From Sperchopsis tessellata (taxonomy: Eukaryota; Arthropoda; Insecta; Coleoptera; Hydrophilidae), in NCBI GenBank assembly GCA_033557685.1, contig JAWQRN010000032.1:1-48483 (forward strand): 48,483 nucleotides of DNA, read 5' to 3'. The notes below the pieces were generated by a model. The model was not told the origin of the DNA, did no database searches, and worked only from the letters and a program-made list of their open reading frames with translations. The position numbers and the translations under genes were made by a program. Of this stretch, positions 11,701 through 25,930 are shown in pieces. Positions within the stretch are counted from its first letter, which is position 1. Each line of letters begins with the position of its first letter.

Positions 11701-14700
11701 GTTATCAAATAATGTGTGAAATAGCTGAAGAAGTTATGGGTCAAAATATATCGGACTACGAGAGTGATGAAGAAGAGCCAGCAATTAAAAAATTAAACTG
11801 AGCCAAGTTAGGAGTCATCTTGACATCTCGTTAATCGACTCTTCGACAGATCCAAACGTGCAGTCATATTACTCTCATTTTCGCAAATTTAGGGAAATTA
11901 TTGTTAACAAATAACAATCTTCGAAAATGCAATTAAAATTGGACGCATTCTTCAAGTCAATTAAACAAAAATCTCTTCAACCAAGCACGTCGTCTGCAAA
12001 TCTCCCATTATCAGATTCCGAATAAATTTTTTATTGAATTATTCATGTTATGTATTGTAAATACTGTACAAATAAATTCTTATGTTATACTTTGTTCATA
12101 AATAAATATTACTTTGTTATTGTTCTAACTCATTGCATAGTAAAAATATCGCGAAATTACTTATTTGTGCAAATAAATTTAGCTGAAACAAAATTACTAC
12201 GTTTGAAAACTAAAATAAACAATTCTCTATACATATGTACTAAACGAAACATATGTTTCCTATCAATATAAATACAACGGTCATAAATTTATTTGACATA
12301 CGGAACACGTCAAGTTCCACGTAAAGAGAGTCATTTTTTACACTTCCAGGTATATGCTAACAGTCTATTGTGCTGTGTTTTAAACGAAAATAATGAGTTA
12401 ATTTTAAATAACCTCTGGACTCGGTTCGCATTAATTACGGTAAGCGGGTAAATATATGATTTGTAATTTAATATACTTTTAATTTAATATAGACACGATT
12501 TTCGGAAAATCGCATTTAATGGACAACCCTTCCCCCGAGTAGTCCGTTAGATCTAGGGTTCACTGTATATGTATATATATTATATGATAGAATAATAATC
12601 ATGGGAATTCTGGCATAATAATATTAAGCAGCTCAGTTTTGCATATGAATGAGGTATGCAATAATTGGACCAACGAAAGACAAACAGCAAAACTGACCAC
12701 TACAAATGTAAACAAATTACTATGAAATAAATCATATAGGAAGCGTTATCTTAATGTGGCCTGGAGAACTCTTGCGTCAGTGATATACGACAAAAAAAGA
12801 AAACTTCGCTTAGAGATTGGGATGTAAAACAAAATTAAAAGTGAATGCAATATTTCAGCCCATGTAATATATAATATGAGAATCGTCCACACTGGTAAGG
12901 CTTTTCTAGATTTTCTTATAGGTTTCGTAGAATTTCAGTGTGTAAATTCAGATTATCAACAGCCATATACATTACTCCATTATACAAATCACCCAATACT
13001 CTGAAACCCATTGTGGTCCATAGAGGTGAAGGAAGAAAATTGGGTCCCAGGGGAGAATTTGGTTTTAGAGGAATGAGAAGATGGTCCAGATTTACGGAAG
13101 GAAAAGTGGTGTATTTAGGTTTGAACAGTGATATGGCTTTAAATATTTGTTTGGTGAACAAGGCTGAGGCCGCCGAGTTTTATTGATAGACAAAAATGAC
13201 TTTCAGTAACCCAGGACTTTCTACCACACCAAAAGAAATTGACTAGAATATGTTGTAGATGATTTAGCTGATCGTCACTGGTGGGTAGATCTTGTAAACT
13301 AAACCAAATTCTAGGAGCAATGAAAGTGTTGTGTTGTTTCCCTTATAAAAAAGTGATAACATTGGCAATCGCCACCATTAACATGTCTTCTCTAATTTTT
13401 GAGTCAGGCTTGAACAGTGTTGCATTAATGAATAAAAAAGACTCCGAGAAGCTAAATGTCTATTTCGACCACAAACAATTTAGGGGAGCATCCCTTTTAT
13501 CCCTCCAGGCACCAAGAAGCCTTGGGATTATGCTGTTTAACTGGGCTCGTGCGTGTGTAAGTGTGTGTGTGTGTTCACGATAGCAGCAGCATTATTGCAG
13601 TCCACAAGACTGTTCTCCGAATGCCACACCAAGGGCCCGCTTCAGAAACTGCCAATCCAGCATGGAAACAAGACGCGCGAATCTCCAAGATATGGATACC
13701 AGGCCACCGTCATCTCCTGCCATGGGATAATGCGTATATATGTATGTATCTGTGTGCTTGTCTGTGGGCGTGTCTGTGTGCTTGTCTGTGGGCGTGTCTG
13801 TGTACGTGTCTATGTGCGTTTCTATGTGTGTGCTATGTGCTTGTTTGAGTGCTGGTCTGTGTGTTAACAAAAAATTAAATGTAATTTACAATAATTTTTA
13901 TAATGCACTTTTTTTATATTTATTTGTATAGCACCACTTTTCGTCCATTTGGACCTAATGGCCATTTTATTAACTCCCTAAAAAAAAAACGATCAAGGAG
14001 AGATAGGGACACACATCTTCACATCAAGAGGTCCTTCGCAGGATGATTACAGCTTTGGGCATGGACCTTTTGGGTTTTGTGGATTATACAGCTAGACTGG
14101 ACTACCTTGAATTCTCTAGCGTCGCCTTGTTCATGTGCAGTGTATCTTCTTCACATCTGGCAACTGAGACAACCGTTTGGTGTTCAAAATACGAACTGGA
14201 ATTACATTCTGGTAACCCTTCTTAATTGGATTTTCTAAACAAGATTCTCAGTCTTAGCTTGGAGTATTTGTTTAGTCATAGCCGGGATCGTGACATCATC
14301 GGTAACAAGGAGGTGTACACTGGTTAGCTTAGACCCAGGAAAGCCCAGACTCACTTCTTCAGTACCATCTCCATGATAGCTCATAAAATCCAACCTGAAG
14401 ATTGCATCATCAAATTAGTCCTCCACAATCATCTATTGAGCCATGGAGTAGCTACCTAAGGTTATGCAAGCCTTCACTTTGACATGAACTAAAATTTTAT
14501 CAGCAGTAGCAATAAAGAGGTTTGTAACATTTGAATACAGAAATATTGGCTAACTGGCACCCCTTTTTTCTCCCCCTTAGTGTTGGGGATTTTAGTCTCC
14601 CTGTACCTAGTTTTCGCTGGAGTTTCTAGAGGGCTCAACTTTCACTCGACAATTTGTAGAATTACATGTTCTTTAAACTTCTCTTGGGTGTACTCACTTT

Positions 14701-17700
14701 GTACAATTTAGCTTCCTGACCTAGTGCGTCTTCCGTTGTTACTTCTCGTATGTACTCTCCTCTATATCAGTTATGTACAGCTTCAAATTTGAGGGCTGGA
14801 CCCACAACTTACCACAGATTACATTGCGGGCCATTCTGGACTGCTGGTGCTATTCCGGATCTGTAAGGCCATTAACAAACATGTTCAATGCGATTACAGA
14901 CATGGCATCTTCTTGTAGATCTCCGTAGCTAAGCCTGGTGAGTCTGTCGATGTCGGCTGGACACTCTTACAATGCTTCATCACTTTTTCCTTTCCGTACC
15001 TTTAGGTGGGCTTGGTACATGGGCTTCAAGTGGTAATACCCAAACCTTGATTTTAGGGCCTATACCAGAGTTTCCAAATTTCCCCTGCTACTCTTTGGAA
15101 TATTGTGCGGTGCCTGATCTGATCTCTGCTGTTCATGGAAGTATTGTGCAGGAAGTACAGTGCCTGGCCTTGTAAAGCCATGGTAAGGTTAGTCACCTTA
15201 TCTGTGTCATTTCTCTTTCCAGGCTCCACACTCTTCCCTGAGAGCTTGTATTTTCATTTCCACCTTTTCGTTTACCGCTGAAAGTCCAACTCTTCACTTT
15301 TATGTTCAATCATTATTGAATGTTCGTTCAAGTCAGATTTCCAAATTACTTCGAGTTTACTTTCCAAATTTCTAGAATTTTCTTCAAGCTTCTGGTCAAT
15401 TTTGTCTTTGGTTTTTCTAGAGTTTTCTTTTAGCTTCTGTTCTATTTTGTCTTCATTTATCTAAAATTTTCTTCTGGCATGTTCTTAAACATTGGCAGAA
15501 TTTGATTCATGTTCATGGGATTTTTGGGTTTTTATTCTGTGTCTGACATTTTCTTAGTTGACCTAGTTTCCATTTATCATATAATTTTTTTAAACTGTTT
15601 AATGTAGTCACACTTTATTTAATTTTTTAACTTTATTTAGTCATTATTTGTTTAAACCTCACACCTGATACCACTTATCAGAGCTTCTACATGGTTTCCA
15701 CTTGGAAACAACATTCATATAGATAATATTCCTGGAAGTCTATTACATTTAATATAGTTCAACAAGTTTAAAATGTATTTATTTTAAAGAGCTTAGTTTA
15801 CACTAACACAAAGATAAATTTTACAATTGTATTCTAATTGTTAAATTTAATGCTACCCGTCAGAGGTCTGTAATGGGGTATCGACTTCAAATGACCTCAC
15901 TAGCTGGTCTCCCTGCCTTATATGTAGGTGAAAATTCTGCTGGAGAAAACTGGGCTTCAAGGGCAACTTCTCAAAATTGCTGGTGCGAACTAGCTGGGCC
16001 GAATGTTTTGCCACATGTGCTAAGGTCGAATGAAGACTAGATTATTCTGGACACTCAGTGGCGTAGACATTTTGCAGTAGTTTCGAAACAGTATGTAACA
16101 AAATGGGAATTTAAACCATTAGAATCACAAAAGTTTAGTGGCAGAGTAGTACTAACTTGCGTACAAATATGAAGGCGATTCAATTTCTTCCAAATAGACT
16201 TAGCTTTTAGACTAATAGATAATTGTCCAAGGAAAGCTTTTTTCCACGACGAATGGATGATGTGACAAGATTCCTTGATCTTCTAGCCCATTTATGCTGT
16301 TTTTCTCACAAGGACATCATTCATCGAATAGTTGGTCCATTGAGCAGCCTTCAAAAATTCTCCGCCTTAAGGGTGTATAATAATCGAAAAGTCAAATTAG
16401 ATTCTTGATAAGGAAATTTATTTTTTCATCAATAAACTGCATACTGTCATAGGACCCCATGGCAAAGAAGATAAATTGTCAAGAACAAAATCGAAATTTA
16501 GATTATTCAAATCACGAAACATGAGCACTAAAACACCCCTTTTTACAAATTGAAGCATCCTGAAATCAGAGTACAGAGTACAGATTTGGCACATCATAAA
16601 GATTTTCAATGCCTGTCAAGATAGCAAATGAACTATAAGTACTGAAGATGAGATGAGAGTACTAATACCAAAGGATACTCTTGTTGGAACATCTATCAGT
16701 TGTACCAAACAAAAATCTTTTAGAATAGAGTTAGTTAAACTTTTTGACGAGAGAAGTATTACAAAGGAGATTTTATATTAATATCTCCCAAACAAAGATA
16801 AAAACAAACCAACATCAGAATTGAAGAGACGATAAACTACAAAAAGGTTAGGATAGACAAACCACCTGTGGTCTTGAGATATCTGCGTATATTTGCACCC
16901 CTGCAAAATATTAACTGTAAAACTGAATACCACTTCAAATCAGGGTAGCTATTTGTTGTACCTATTTCTCTGTATTCTATTCATGTTTATTTAGTCAACT
17001 TGTTTATTTTCATTTTTTTAATTGTAAAGTTAATTTCAATTAATTTTAATCTAACTGGGACAGTGAGTCGTCCTAACTCATACGAATGCTGGATTGGGAC
17101 ACATACGCACTGCGATGACATACTACTCACATATCATACAATTGTAGTTTCTATGTTCAAGAAGGTTCCTGTCCACAATTCCATTTAGATTAATCACCAG
17201 CTACTGGCTACCAAGTCTCTCTCATCTAGCCTAGCCCACTTAATACAGAAGTATGCCTGAGATCTACATACTTTCTTTTGCGGCAAGTTCTATGATCAAC
17301 CTTCTGGTGCTGCGATGGGATGCCCACTCTCCCCGTCATCGCAAACATTTTTATGGAAGCTTTTGGGAAAACAAGTTTTAGCATCTGCTCTCCTGAAACC
17401 AAAATATTGATTTAGGTATGTGGCGACACTTTTTTGGTATGGCCTTATGGTTTGGAGGCTTTTGATGAATTCCTATGACATTAATAGTCACCACACAGAT
17501 ATCTAATTCATGATGAAAGTTGAGGTTTCTGGGGCGATCCCCATCTCGGGCGTCTTTGTTGTAAGACGTGCACCACACACACTAATAGGTAATTACACAT
17601 CACATCCTCACAACAATCCTTGCAGAAATTATCAATAGTCAATTCTCTGATCTAAAGAGCTTTCAGTTTCAGCAAAAACGATAATTTATCTGAAGAACTT

Positions 17701-20700
17701 AGTAAAGTTAAAAAATACTATCACGGCCAACAGGTACAAATTTTCTGGTTTACTAAACGCCCTCCAGTGTTTTATAAATCCTGCTCCTTCTAGCCAGAAA
17801 CTTGATGGTATTGGCCATACATACTGCTATACTTGCAGAACACGACCAAGAAGATAGCATGGTTACTCCGCAAACATTCTATCAAGATTATTTTCTGTCC
17901 TTTGTTGAAAATAGGCAAAATCCTTCCATCCTCGAAAAATAATCAATTCCCCCACAATCCGCTGAAGTATACAGAATTCCATGTACATGTGGCTTAGTGA
18001 ACATAGATCAGACAAAAATAATGTTCTCCACTCGCTGTAGAGAGGACGAAAGGCTCTTCAAGGACCTAAAAACTCTTGCCAAATCTTCTAATTATTTCCC
18101 TAGAATAATAAGAGTCCACTGAAATCATTTGAAAAATCTAAATTGCTATAATGGATTTCCACTTCTGTCCTCTTGGAAATACACATTATCAAATTGGTGC
18201 TAAATCTCCGCATGAGACACACCCCGTTGGGTCCTGTCAGGCAATAGGAGATTAGAGGATATATATATATATATGTCGGTAAATTATGGATATACATTTA
18301 GTCTATGACTAGCACTTTTGAGAGCTACATGTCAGCCTATAGTTATCACTTTTTAGAGCTACTTGGCAGTCTACACCCAACACTTGTAAGAAGAACATGG
18401 CAGTTTACAATTAGCACTTAAGAGCTACATGCCTCGATAATGTACCCTGCAACAGTGTACCAAATGTTGGCAAAAAAAAAACCCAAAACACTGGAAAAGC
18501 TGAAGATATATACAACTTGTATATATTTTCTCATGAACTCATTAAACATAACAAATTTCATTTTTTAATTCGGCATGTAAAAATGATAAAACTAATGGTA
18601 AATAAATTGACCTCAGACTGACACAGACTAGTGTAAATATGTAATCTACAATCATTTATAAGAAGCACACTACATAAACCAAAAATAAATTTAAATGACA
18701 AGTATTTAGTGCAGTCTAAAACATTTAGATAAATATGCAAATGCTAAGTGAAAGACATACTTATTGTAGTAGGATCTTTGTTCTCTAATATAAAAATTTT
18801 TCATTGACTTGATCATCTCTGATACTGTCATATATCCGGTCAGGCATTCACGAAATATTTATGAAGTACCTACTTGAAAGTACATAAAAATTCAGGTTAT
18901 GAATTTTTATTGCTTCAGGTAGACACATTTTTAAATATACGAATTTAAACGAGAAAAAGGTCAATTGAAACTAATTATTTAAGTTAGTAAATTTCCGTAA
19001 TTATTCTAGAGATAATAACAAAAGATTGGGAATACCCATATCACAATGACCCACAGTGTCAAGAATATAGTTGACCAATAAAATAAAGTACTACCCTATC
19101 CTAAACTAAAATTGCCTTGGCCCATTTCTCATAGAGCTTAGCATATGTCTGTTTATCTGTTTTATGTACTTACTTTATCAACAATTCGGACTGCCCCTGC
19201 CAGAATACATTTTATATGTTTCAACCAATATGTTGACTCAACACCTGACAACCAACGAGTCTCTTCTATATTTGGAAAACATAATTCTTTTAACTTCCTC
19301 AGGGATTCTCTCATTACATGAATATTATGAATGTCTAGAAACACTAGTTCTGCATTTTGATATGCATCTTCAGATTCATACCTAGAAAAATAATAGAGTA
19401 TAGCAATGATGTCTAACCACAAAGTGCAGCAAATATCTAACAGTATCTCAGGTGTCGACCAACTTGTACACTATTTTCAGAACGTCCTCTTTTAAGTTCT
19501 GTGTCAATCATTTGCTTTATCTTGAATATCCTATTTTCTCTTTACCAGTTGTTCTTCAACAACTATTACCACATGTTCAAATAAATACTATTTTGTCAAT
19601 TTCATCAGTTAAAATATAAAAAAAATGCATATTTATTAACACCTTTGTGCACAAGGAGTATTCTTGCATGGATAAAACAACATGTCCAGTCATATCATGT
19701 ATATTGAAAACAATCTATTCAACATACTTTTCATATGATTATTATTAAAGAGAGACCAGTTTATCGAATTTTTATTTTTTATTTAGTGTTATGAATGTTG
19801 ATTTTTCAATTTTGGAGAAAATATATGGTGTTGTAATTGAAAAGACTGATCGATGCCCTCATAGTTCGTAAGGTGAAGAGCTGTAAATTACATTTTTATG
19901 TGGAAAAAAAAACTCCATAAATTAATCAAAAAGAAATTATGAATTTTATTCCAGAATTTTGATGCTCAGTGTATATGTAAATAGGCACTTAATAAATATT
20001 TAATTGAATAGTGCAATTACTTATAGTACTACTTAAAAAAAAAAATAGCTAACTTACCCTCCACCTTTGGCTTTATTAGCTATGGCATTTGCACTAGGCC
20101 GGGCATCCATTATAAATACTTTGTGTGATTGGGCATTTGCATCCATTATCAACTGAATATATTTTTCATCTTCTCTACATCGTTTTCCACTAACCTATAA
20201 ATTAAATATAAATTACTTTCATTAAAAAAAATAAGATGGAAAAATGTATACCCCAACAAGAGGTTGAGAGCATCTCGTTATTGTAGCTTGTGATTCACAG
20301 TGTATCCAGCTTAATACTGGAATACGATTTCTACTTCGAAATGTAGCTACTGCTCTCAGGTCGTCATCACTAGCTTGACTTGGGACAGCCCAAACAGCAG
20401 GATAACTGTCACATACTTCATAGGTTTCATTTATTTTAGATATCCTCCACATATCATTGTTAACACCCTAAAACAAACACATTTTTTTTATAAGTATGAT
20501 AGTGTGTTAGCTCTCTTTATTAACTTACCATTCTTTTTAATTCTGCAATAGGTTCATATACACACCATCCATTTTCTGAAAAGCTCTCAGAACACTCAAA
20601 AGCAAACAGCTTGAGTTTATGTGAAAGCGGAAATGCATACTGCTGAAGCTTTTCAAAAACATCTCTTCTTGAATGATTTTCTTGTTTATGAGCAAATCGC

Positions 20701-23700
20701 AAATTTCGCATATCTTTGCAAAAAACTTCTATGCCATATGCATTTTCTCCTCTAGAGGAAGCTCCTCCAACTTTTTCAATTCTCGAAACCTAAAAATATC
20801 TTTAGATCTTAATATATTATATTCACATAATTGGTAAAATTCAATATCATACACAGGTGCGGAAGAGAACCAGGCGAGTTTTAAAGGGAATAACACAAAT
20901 AGTATATAAAAATAGGCTCTTCCATGTCATTTTGTGTGACAGAATGTTACCTTGAGTTTTAAAATTTAAAAATAATATTGCTAAGATGTCGTCCGTGTCT
21001 TTCTACGCACTCTTGCAGCCTTTCCCTGAAGTACCTGATTGCTTTCTGCAGCATTTATGTTGGAATAATTGCTATTTCAATCTGATGGTAAGTTTGAGTT
21101 TATCAACCCGTACATTTTTGTTTAAGATTAGAATTGTTTCAAGGAAATGCTCTAAAACTTTGTTAGACCAGAATTTCTATAACATATGACCCGAAATTTA
21201 TTGGGAAATTTTTGAAATATGTTCTTTCAATATGTCATTTCTTAGCGTGGTAACATATCCTGGCCTGCATGTTCACCTGATCTTTCGATCTGTGACTACT
21301 TTCTGTAAGGTTACCTCAAATCTAGAGTGTTTATAAACAAACCTCAAACAACTGATGAAGACAAGCTGCCATCAGACAAAAAAACTCCAAAAACAATAAT
21401 AATCGATAGTAACTTGTGTAAGATTGCAGAGTAAGAATGCATGAAAAGAGAAGTATCTGAGTGATGTAATTTTTAAATCTTAAAACTAAGGCAATTTTGA
21501 GTACAAATTTAACCATTTAAACGGTGAAATAGGAAATTTCGTTATATATAGAACTACAGTTAGTTCAAAATTTATCAACCAATTTTTACACCAGCTATCC
21601 AAGGGATAAAAGATATTAATACTAATTTTCATTGAAAAACGTTTTTCATATAATTTTTAATAACTGCTTCTTTTATGTTGTATGTAAGCTTTATTGATCT
21701 ATAAATCTTACAGCTGCTTACTTGTTTGCAAATCAAAATAATGTTCAGTCCCCAGTATATTTTTAATGATGTGACACAGTTATACAAGAAAAATTTAATT
21801 TCTATAGGCCCCTCAATCCATAGTGTCTAGTGAATATCCATCCATCTGCGCACACTTTATTCATTTTAACTCAAATTTGGGGATGCCTGGACATGTCATT
21901 GCACTATTAAATAGTATTAATGGAATAGACACAGTAATAGAGATGGCACCACCGGTCTAAAATTTGAAGATTTTGCAACAGTTTGTAAAGCCTGTAGAGA
22001 CTGTACCAAGAAATTTGACTGAATGTATGTTGAAAAGTGTCGATGTTTGTAATTGGAAACAACCGATATATTTTCATTTTAGGAAAGTCAGTGTAAACGT
22101 AGACATATGAAAAATTATGACTACATTTTAAATGTCATAGACTGTTATCTATATGAATGTTGTTTCTGGGTGAAAACTATATAGAGGTCTGAAAAGTGTC
22201 AACATTTCGTCCACAGCTGCAAGGGAAATTTTCCACTTTACATTTTTTCAAGCATTAAATTTGCTTAAGTCTTTCTGGTGGTGGTGTGATCAGTATTATG
22301 GTAGTTTAATAAGAACCTCGAAATCAAAGTTTTTATTGGCAATTTCTTGTCTCACTCATAGTTGCTTGTGGATTTTTGTTGGCTATTTTTACTGCTACTT
22401 CTGCTATTTGGCATTACCAATCTCGTCAAGCTTTATCTTAGTTATTTTAAGATTTACTTAATAGGCATGGTACACAGTTTTAAGAAGTTCACACTGAGGA
22501 TTTAAAAGGTTGCCATGTTCAGTAAGAAAATACCATAGTACTAAAAATATGAGCTGCAATTTTTTCAAAAATTATAAAACTTTGATTGCAAACACTTTTG
22601 TTTGTAGATACACTTTTTATGATTGATAATTTCACAATTTCTACAGCATGTTTGAATACTATAACATACTTTCATGTAAATAAAAGCACTTTTAAAATTA
22701 AAATCTTCAAATTCTTCTTCTTTCACTGCCTATCCACTACTGGATGTTGGCAATTACATGTTTTTCTGACTGCTGCTGCATGAACCAGCTCTCTGATGTT
22801 CCTCAGACCCGACTGTAGCTATCAATAAACAATTGTACATTGAAAGAAATGGGTGAATTCCTGAAAAACGCAGTGTCTATAAAAAAATCCAACGTGATCC
22901 AAATACATCTTTTGAACTTAAACATAACGAACTAATCAATAAAATCGAAAAACTGGAATACTTTATCAGAGAGGTGACAAAAAGGTTACATACAATTCTT
23001 CTACACTTAAATTCCCGGATTGCCAAAAATTCATAAAGATGATATGCCACTTAGGCCTATTGCCTCGTCCATGAGCTCACCCAACAAAAATTTGGCGTTT
23101 ATGTCAGCAATATTTTAACTGTTTCCTTTCATGACTATATGACATACCGAATAAAAGATCCATTCGAGGTTGCCTTACTTGTCAACAATTTTCAACTGCC
23201 CGACGACCATATAATTATTTCTCTGGATGTCAAATAACTATTTACCAATATTTCATTAGATTTAGTCATTTAAATAGTCAAAGAACATTGGAATTTGATA
23301 CAGCCTCACTGTCTAATTCCCGAAAATTTATTCTGTACAATTATAGATTTAATTTTCAACATAACTTATTTCTTTTTTCAGGATGAATTTTATCACAGTG
23401 ATTTGGTACACCGATGGGTTTTGTCACCAGTCCCATTTTAGCTGAAATAGTCAAGAATTATTTATTAAAATTACCATTTCCTTTTATGTAGACGACATAG
23501 TTTGTGCCTTACCGAGGACCTCTGATGATTTGACTCTTCAAATCTTCAAAGCATTTAACTCTCATCTTGAGTTTCCTGAAGAGTTTGAGCATGACGACGG
23601 TACCCTTTTTGGAGACTAAAGTTTGCAGAACTGACAGTAATTTTATACTGGTATAAAAAACCTACATCATCAGGTACATATTTATCTTTTTACACTAACC

Positions 23701-25881
23701 ACTCATTTAGACAAAAACTTAATTCAATTTCCGCTTTAAAATATAAAATTTATAGAATTGTTCATCCAACACTATTACAAAAATATTTAAAGATTCTCTA
23801 TAATTTGCTCATACTGAATGGCTACTCTCCATCCTTGCTCAGATAAAAGATTTTCAATTCCACTGTTAACCTTCCAAACACTGCACAATTTACCGAGCCA
23901 GTGACCGATGCCGGAACTTCTGAAGAGCCGTTGGTTGCTGACGCCATGGGGGGGTGTACAGGGTGATGCACTATAATTTGACCCCCTCCTTAACTCTTTT
24001 GTTAAAAAAGCTATAAAGAAAGTTAAATACAAAAGTTGTACGGTTTCATCTATCTTTTCGTTAAATACTACTAAAAAAACGATTGCCTGCATATGTCACG
24101 TGATGTACGAATAGAGGTAAATTTTTGCATTTTCTTTTAGATTGTTCTGATTTCAAGTATACAAGGGTTAATAGGTCTAGCTCTAATAGTTTTTGACATA
24201 TTGGGCCTCTATTATTTTTTGAGTTACACGTGATGCAGTATATAAACTAGTTTAAGCATTTTTTAAATCAAATTCGGATATCAGAATACAGACTTTACTC
24301 ATATATTACATTTATTTTAAAACAAAGTCTCATGTTTTAAAATAAATATTTAAACAAGGGGTGCGGAAAAACTTTAAAATTAATTTTAGTTTTATTCTTT
24401 ATATGAGTATATTATATCATCAGTTACCTTTAAAATTAATCAAAATACCAAGATCTTCATTCTCGTTTGCTTTAGTTCTACGTCTTAGTTTTTTAAGACT
24501 GTTAGTATATCTCCAATTTCTATAAGTATTCGAAACTGTGTGTTCACTGGAAGCTGGGCGATTTAGATTTTCTTGCAGCTTTTTTTATTGATTTTTAAAT
24601 AAAGGGAAAATATTTCAAACTTTTTGGCTTCTATATAATCCATTTTGATGAAATAATATTAATAAAGAAACAATGTTGTCATAAATCATCAGCCAAAGCA
24701 TATTTAGAGCATTTTCAAGGTCCAATTGGCAAAAACTATTACAGATAGACTATCGACACTTATATATTTGAAATCAGAAAAATAGGATCTAAAAGAAAAT
24801 TATACAGGCTGTTCCCTTTAAAAAAATCACATCCATTCTTATATCACATGCCCTATGGAGGCAATTGTTTTCTTAGTAGTATTTAAAAAAATATAGATGA
24901 AACCCTACAACTTTTGCATATAACTTTTTTTATAACTCTCTTATAATAAAAGAATTAAGAGGGGTCAAAATATATTGAATCACCCTGTAGATTCTCTCAC
25001 TCCCATCATTCTGAGAATTCTCAGGAACTCCAGTGCTAGGATTGTATCCCAAGAGGGTAGGTTCTTTATACAGCAACTTGAAGGATTCAACGAAAACTCT
25101 CATGAAAAGTGGAGTTATTTATAAATTATTCTGTACCAATTGTCATCTTCAATATTTTGGCCAAACTAACAAAGAGAATCACACAACACAGGAGTGATGT
25201 GCTGAGAAACTGGACTTTAGAAATGTGTCACATCAAGACATAGATGACCTTAGTATTATGTACAGCTATCTCCTAACCTTAAATAAAACACCCTGATTTG
25301 GGAATCTGACTGCATCTGGATAACATCGTCCTAGTGAGCAGAGAAAGGAGATTTGAATTGCCGGTTTTAGTTTCCTAATGTCAGGTAGATTTCTCGTATT
25401 CTCATTGGTAACCGCCTCTTTCCTTGTGTTTCCATATTCAGTCTACAGATGGCCGTTTTTAACTTGATTTACGTTGCAAATGTTTGCAGATTTTGTCATT
25501 TGTAAATCCATTTTAAATGTAACAGAATATAATTTGCTTATGTGTTTTGAGCTGTATTATTTTAACAACTACTGCAGAATGGCTAGATGTAAAATTAGTA
25601 TTTTATGTTTTGTCAACTTGAATTAATATATCTCGCCTTCTTTGCAGCCTGTCTCTCATCAATGGCTCCTCAGAAGTTCTGGTATTCTACATCTTTCTTT
25701 GTGTGGCTTATGATCTGTGTCATTTCTCTCAGATCATAAGCCACATAAACAATTATATAACAAATATAATTACATATAAGTATTGAAAATGAAGAAAATA
25801 AATCTTGAACAAGTCAAGCCGTCACATCCCATGAATACACAACTCCCTAATTACAAGGCCAATAATCTAAACATACATCTA

Positions 25882-25930
<49 letters not shown>

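Larger units (their letters stand above)
22800..25290 (+). mobile_element. Penelope-like element, copy A, split by a MITE
   Basis: The left part (22800-23956) holds the RT and the right part (24990-25290) the GIY-YIG nuclease. A 1029-bp MITE at 23959-24987 separates them. All blocks are colinear on the plus strand, and the element is opposite to mtm. Several stops and frameshifts show it is dead. Flanked by hammerhead-like repeats at 22120 (reversed) and 25930 (forward). Confidence 0.88.

Noticed and set aside
13553..13870. Cys-rich frames of about 95-104 codons on both strands
   Set aside because: They are translations of the TG-rich minisatellite, open by composition only.
16850..16960. 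Frame with KPPVVLRYLRIFAPLQNINC as a Penelope N-terminal part
   Set aside because: It does not resemble Penelope N-terminal blocks, and the first solid motif appears only at about 17147.
25697..25748. Short inverted repeat TGTGTGGCTTATGATCTG as a terminator or regulatory hairpin
   Set aside because: In an insect nuclear intron such a hairpin has no known terminator role. It is recorded only as sequence within the Penelope tail.
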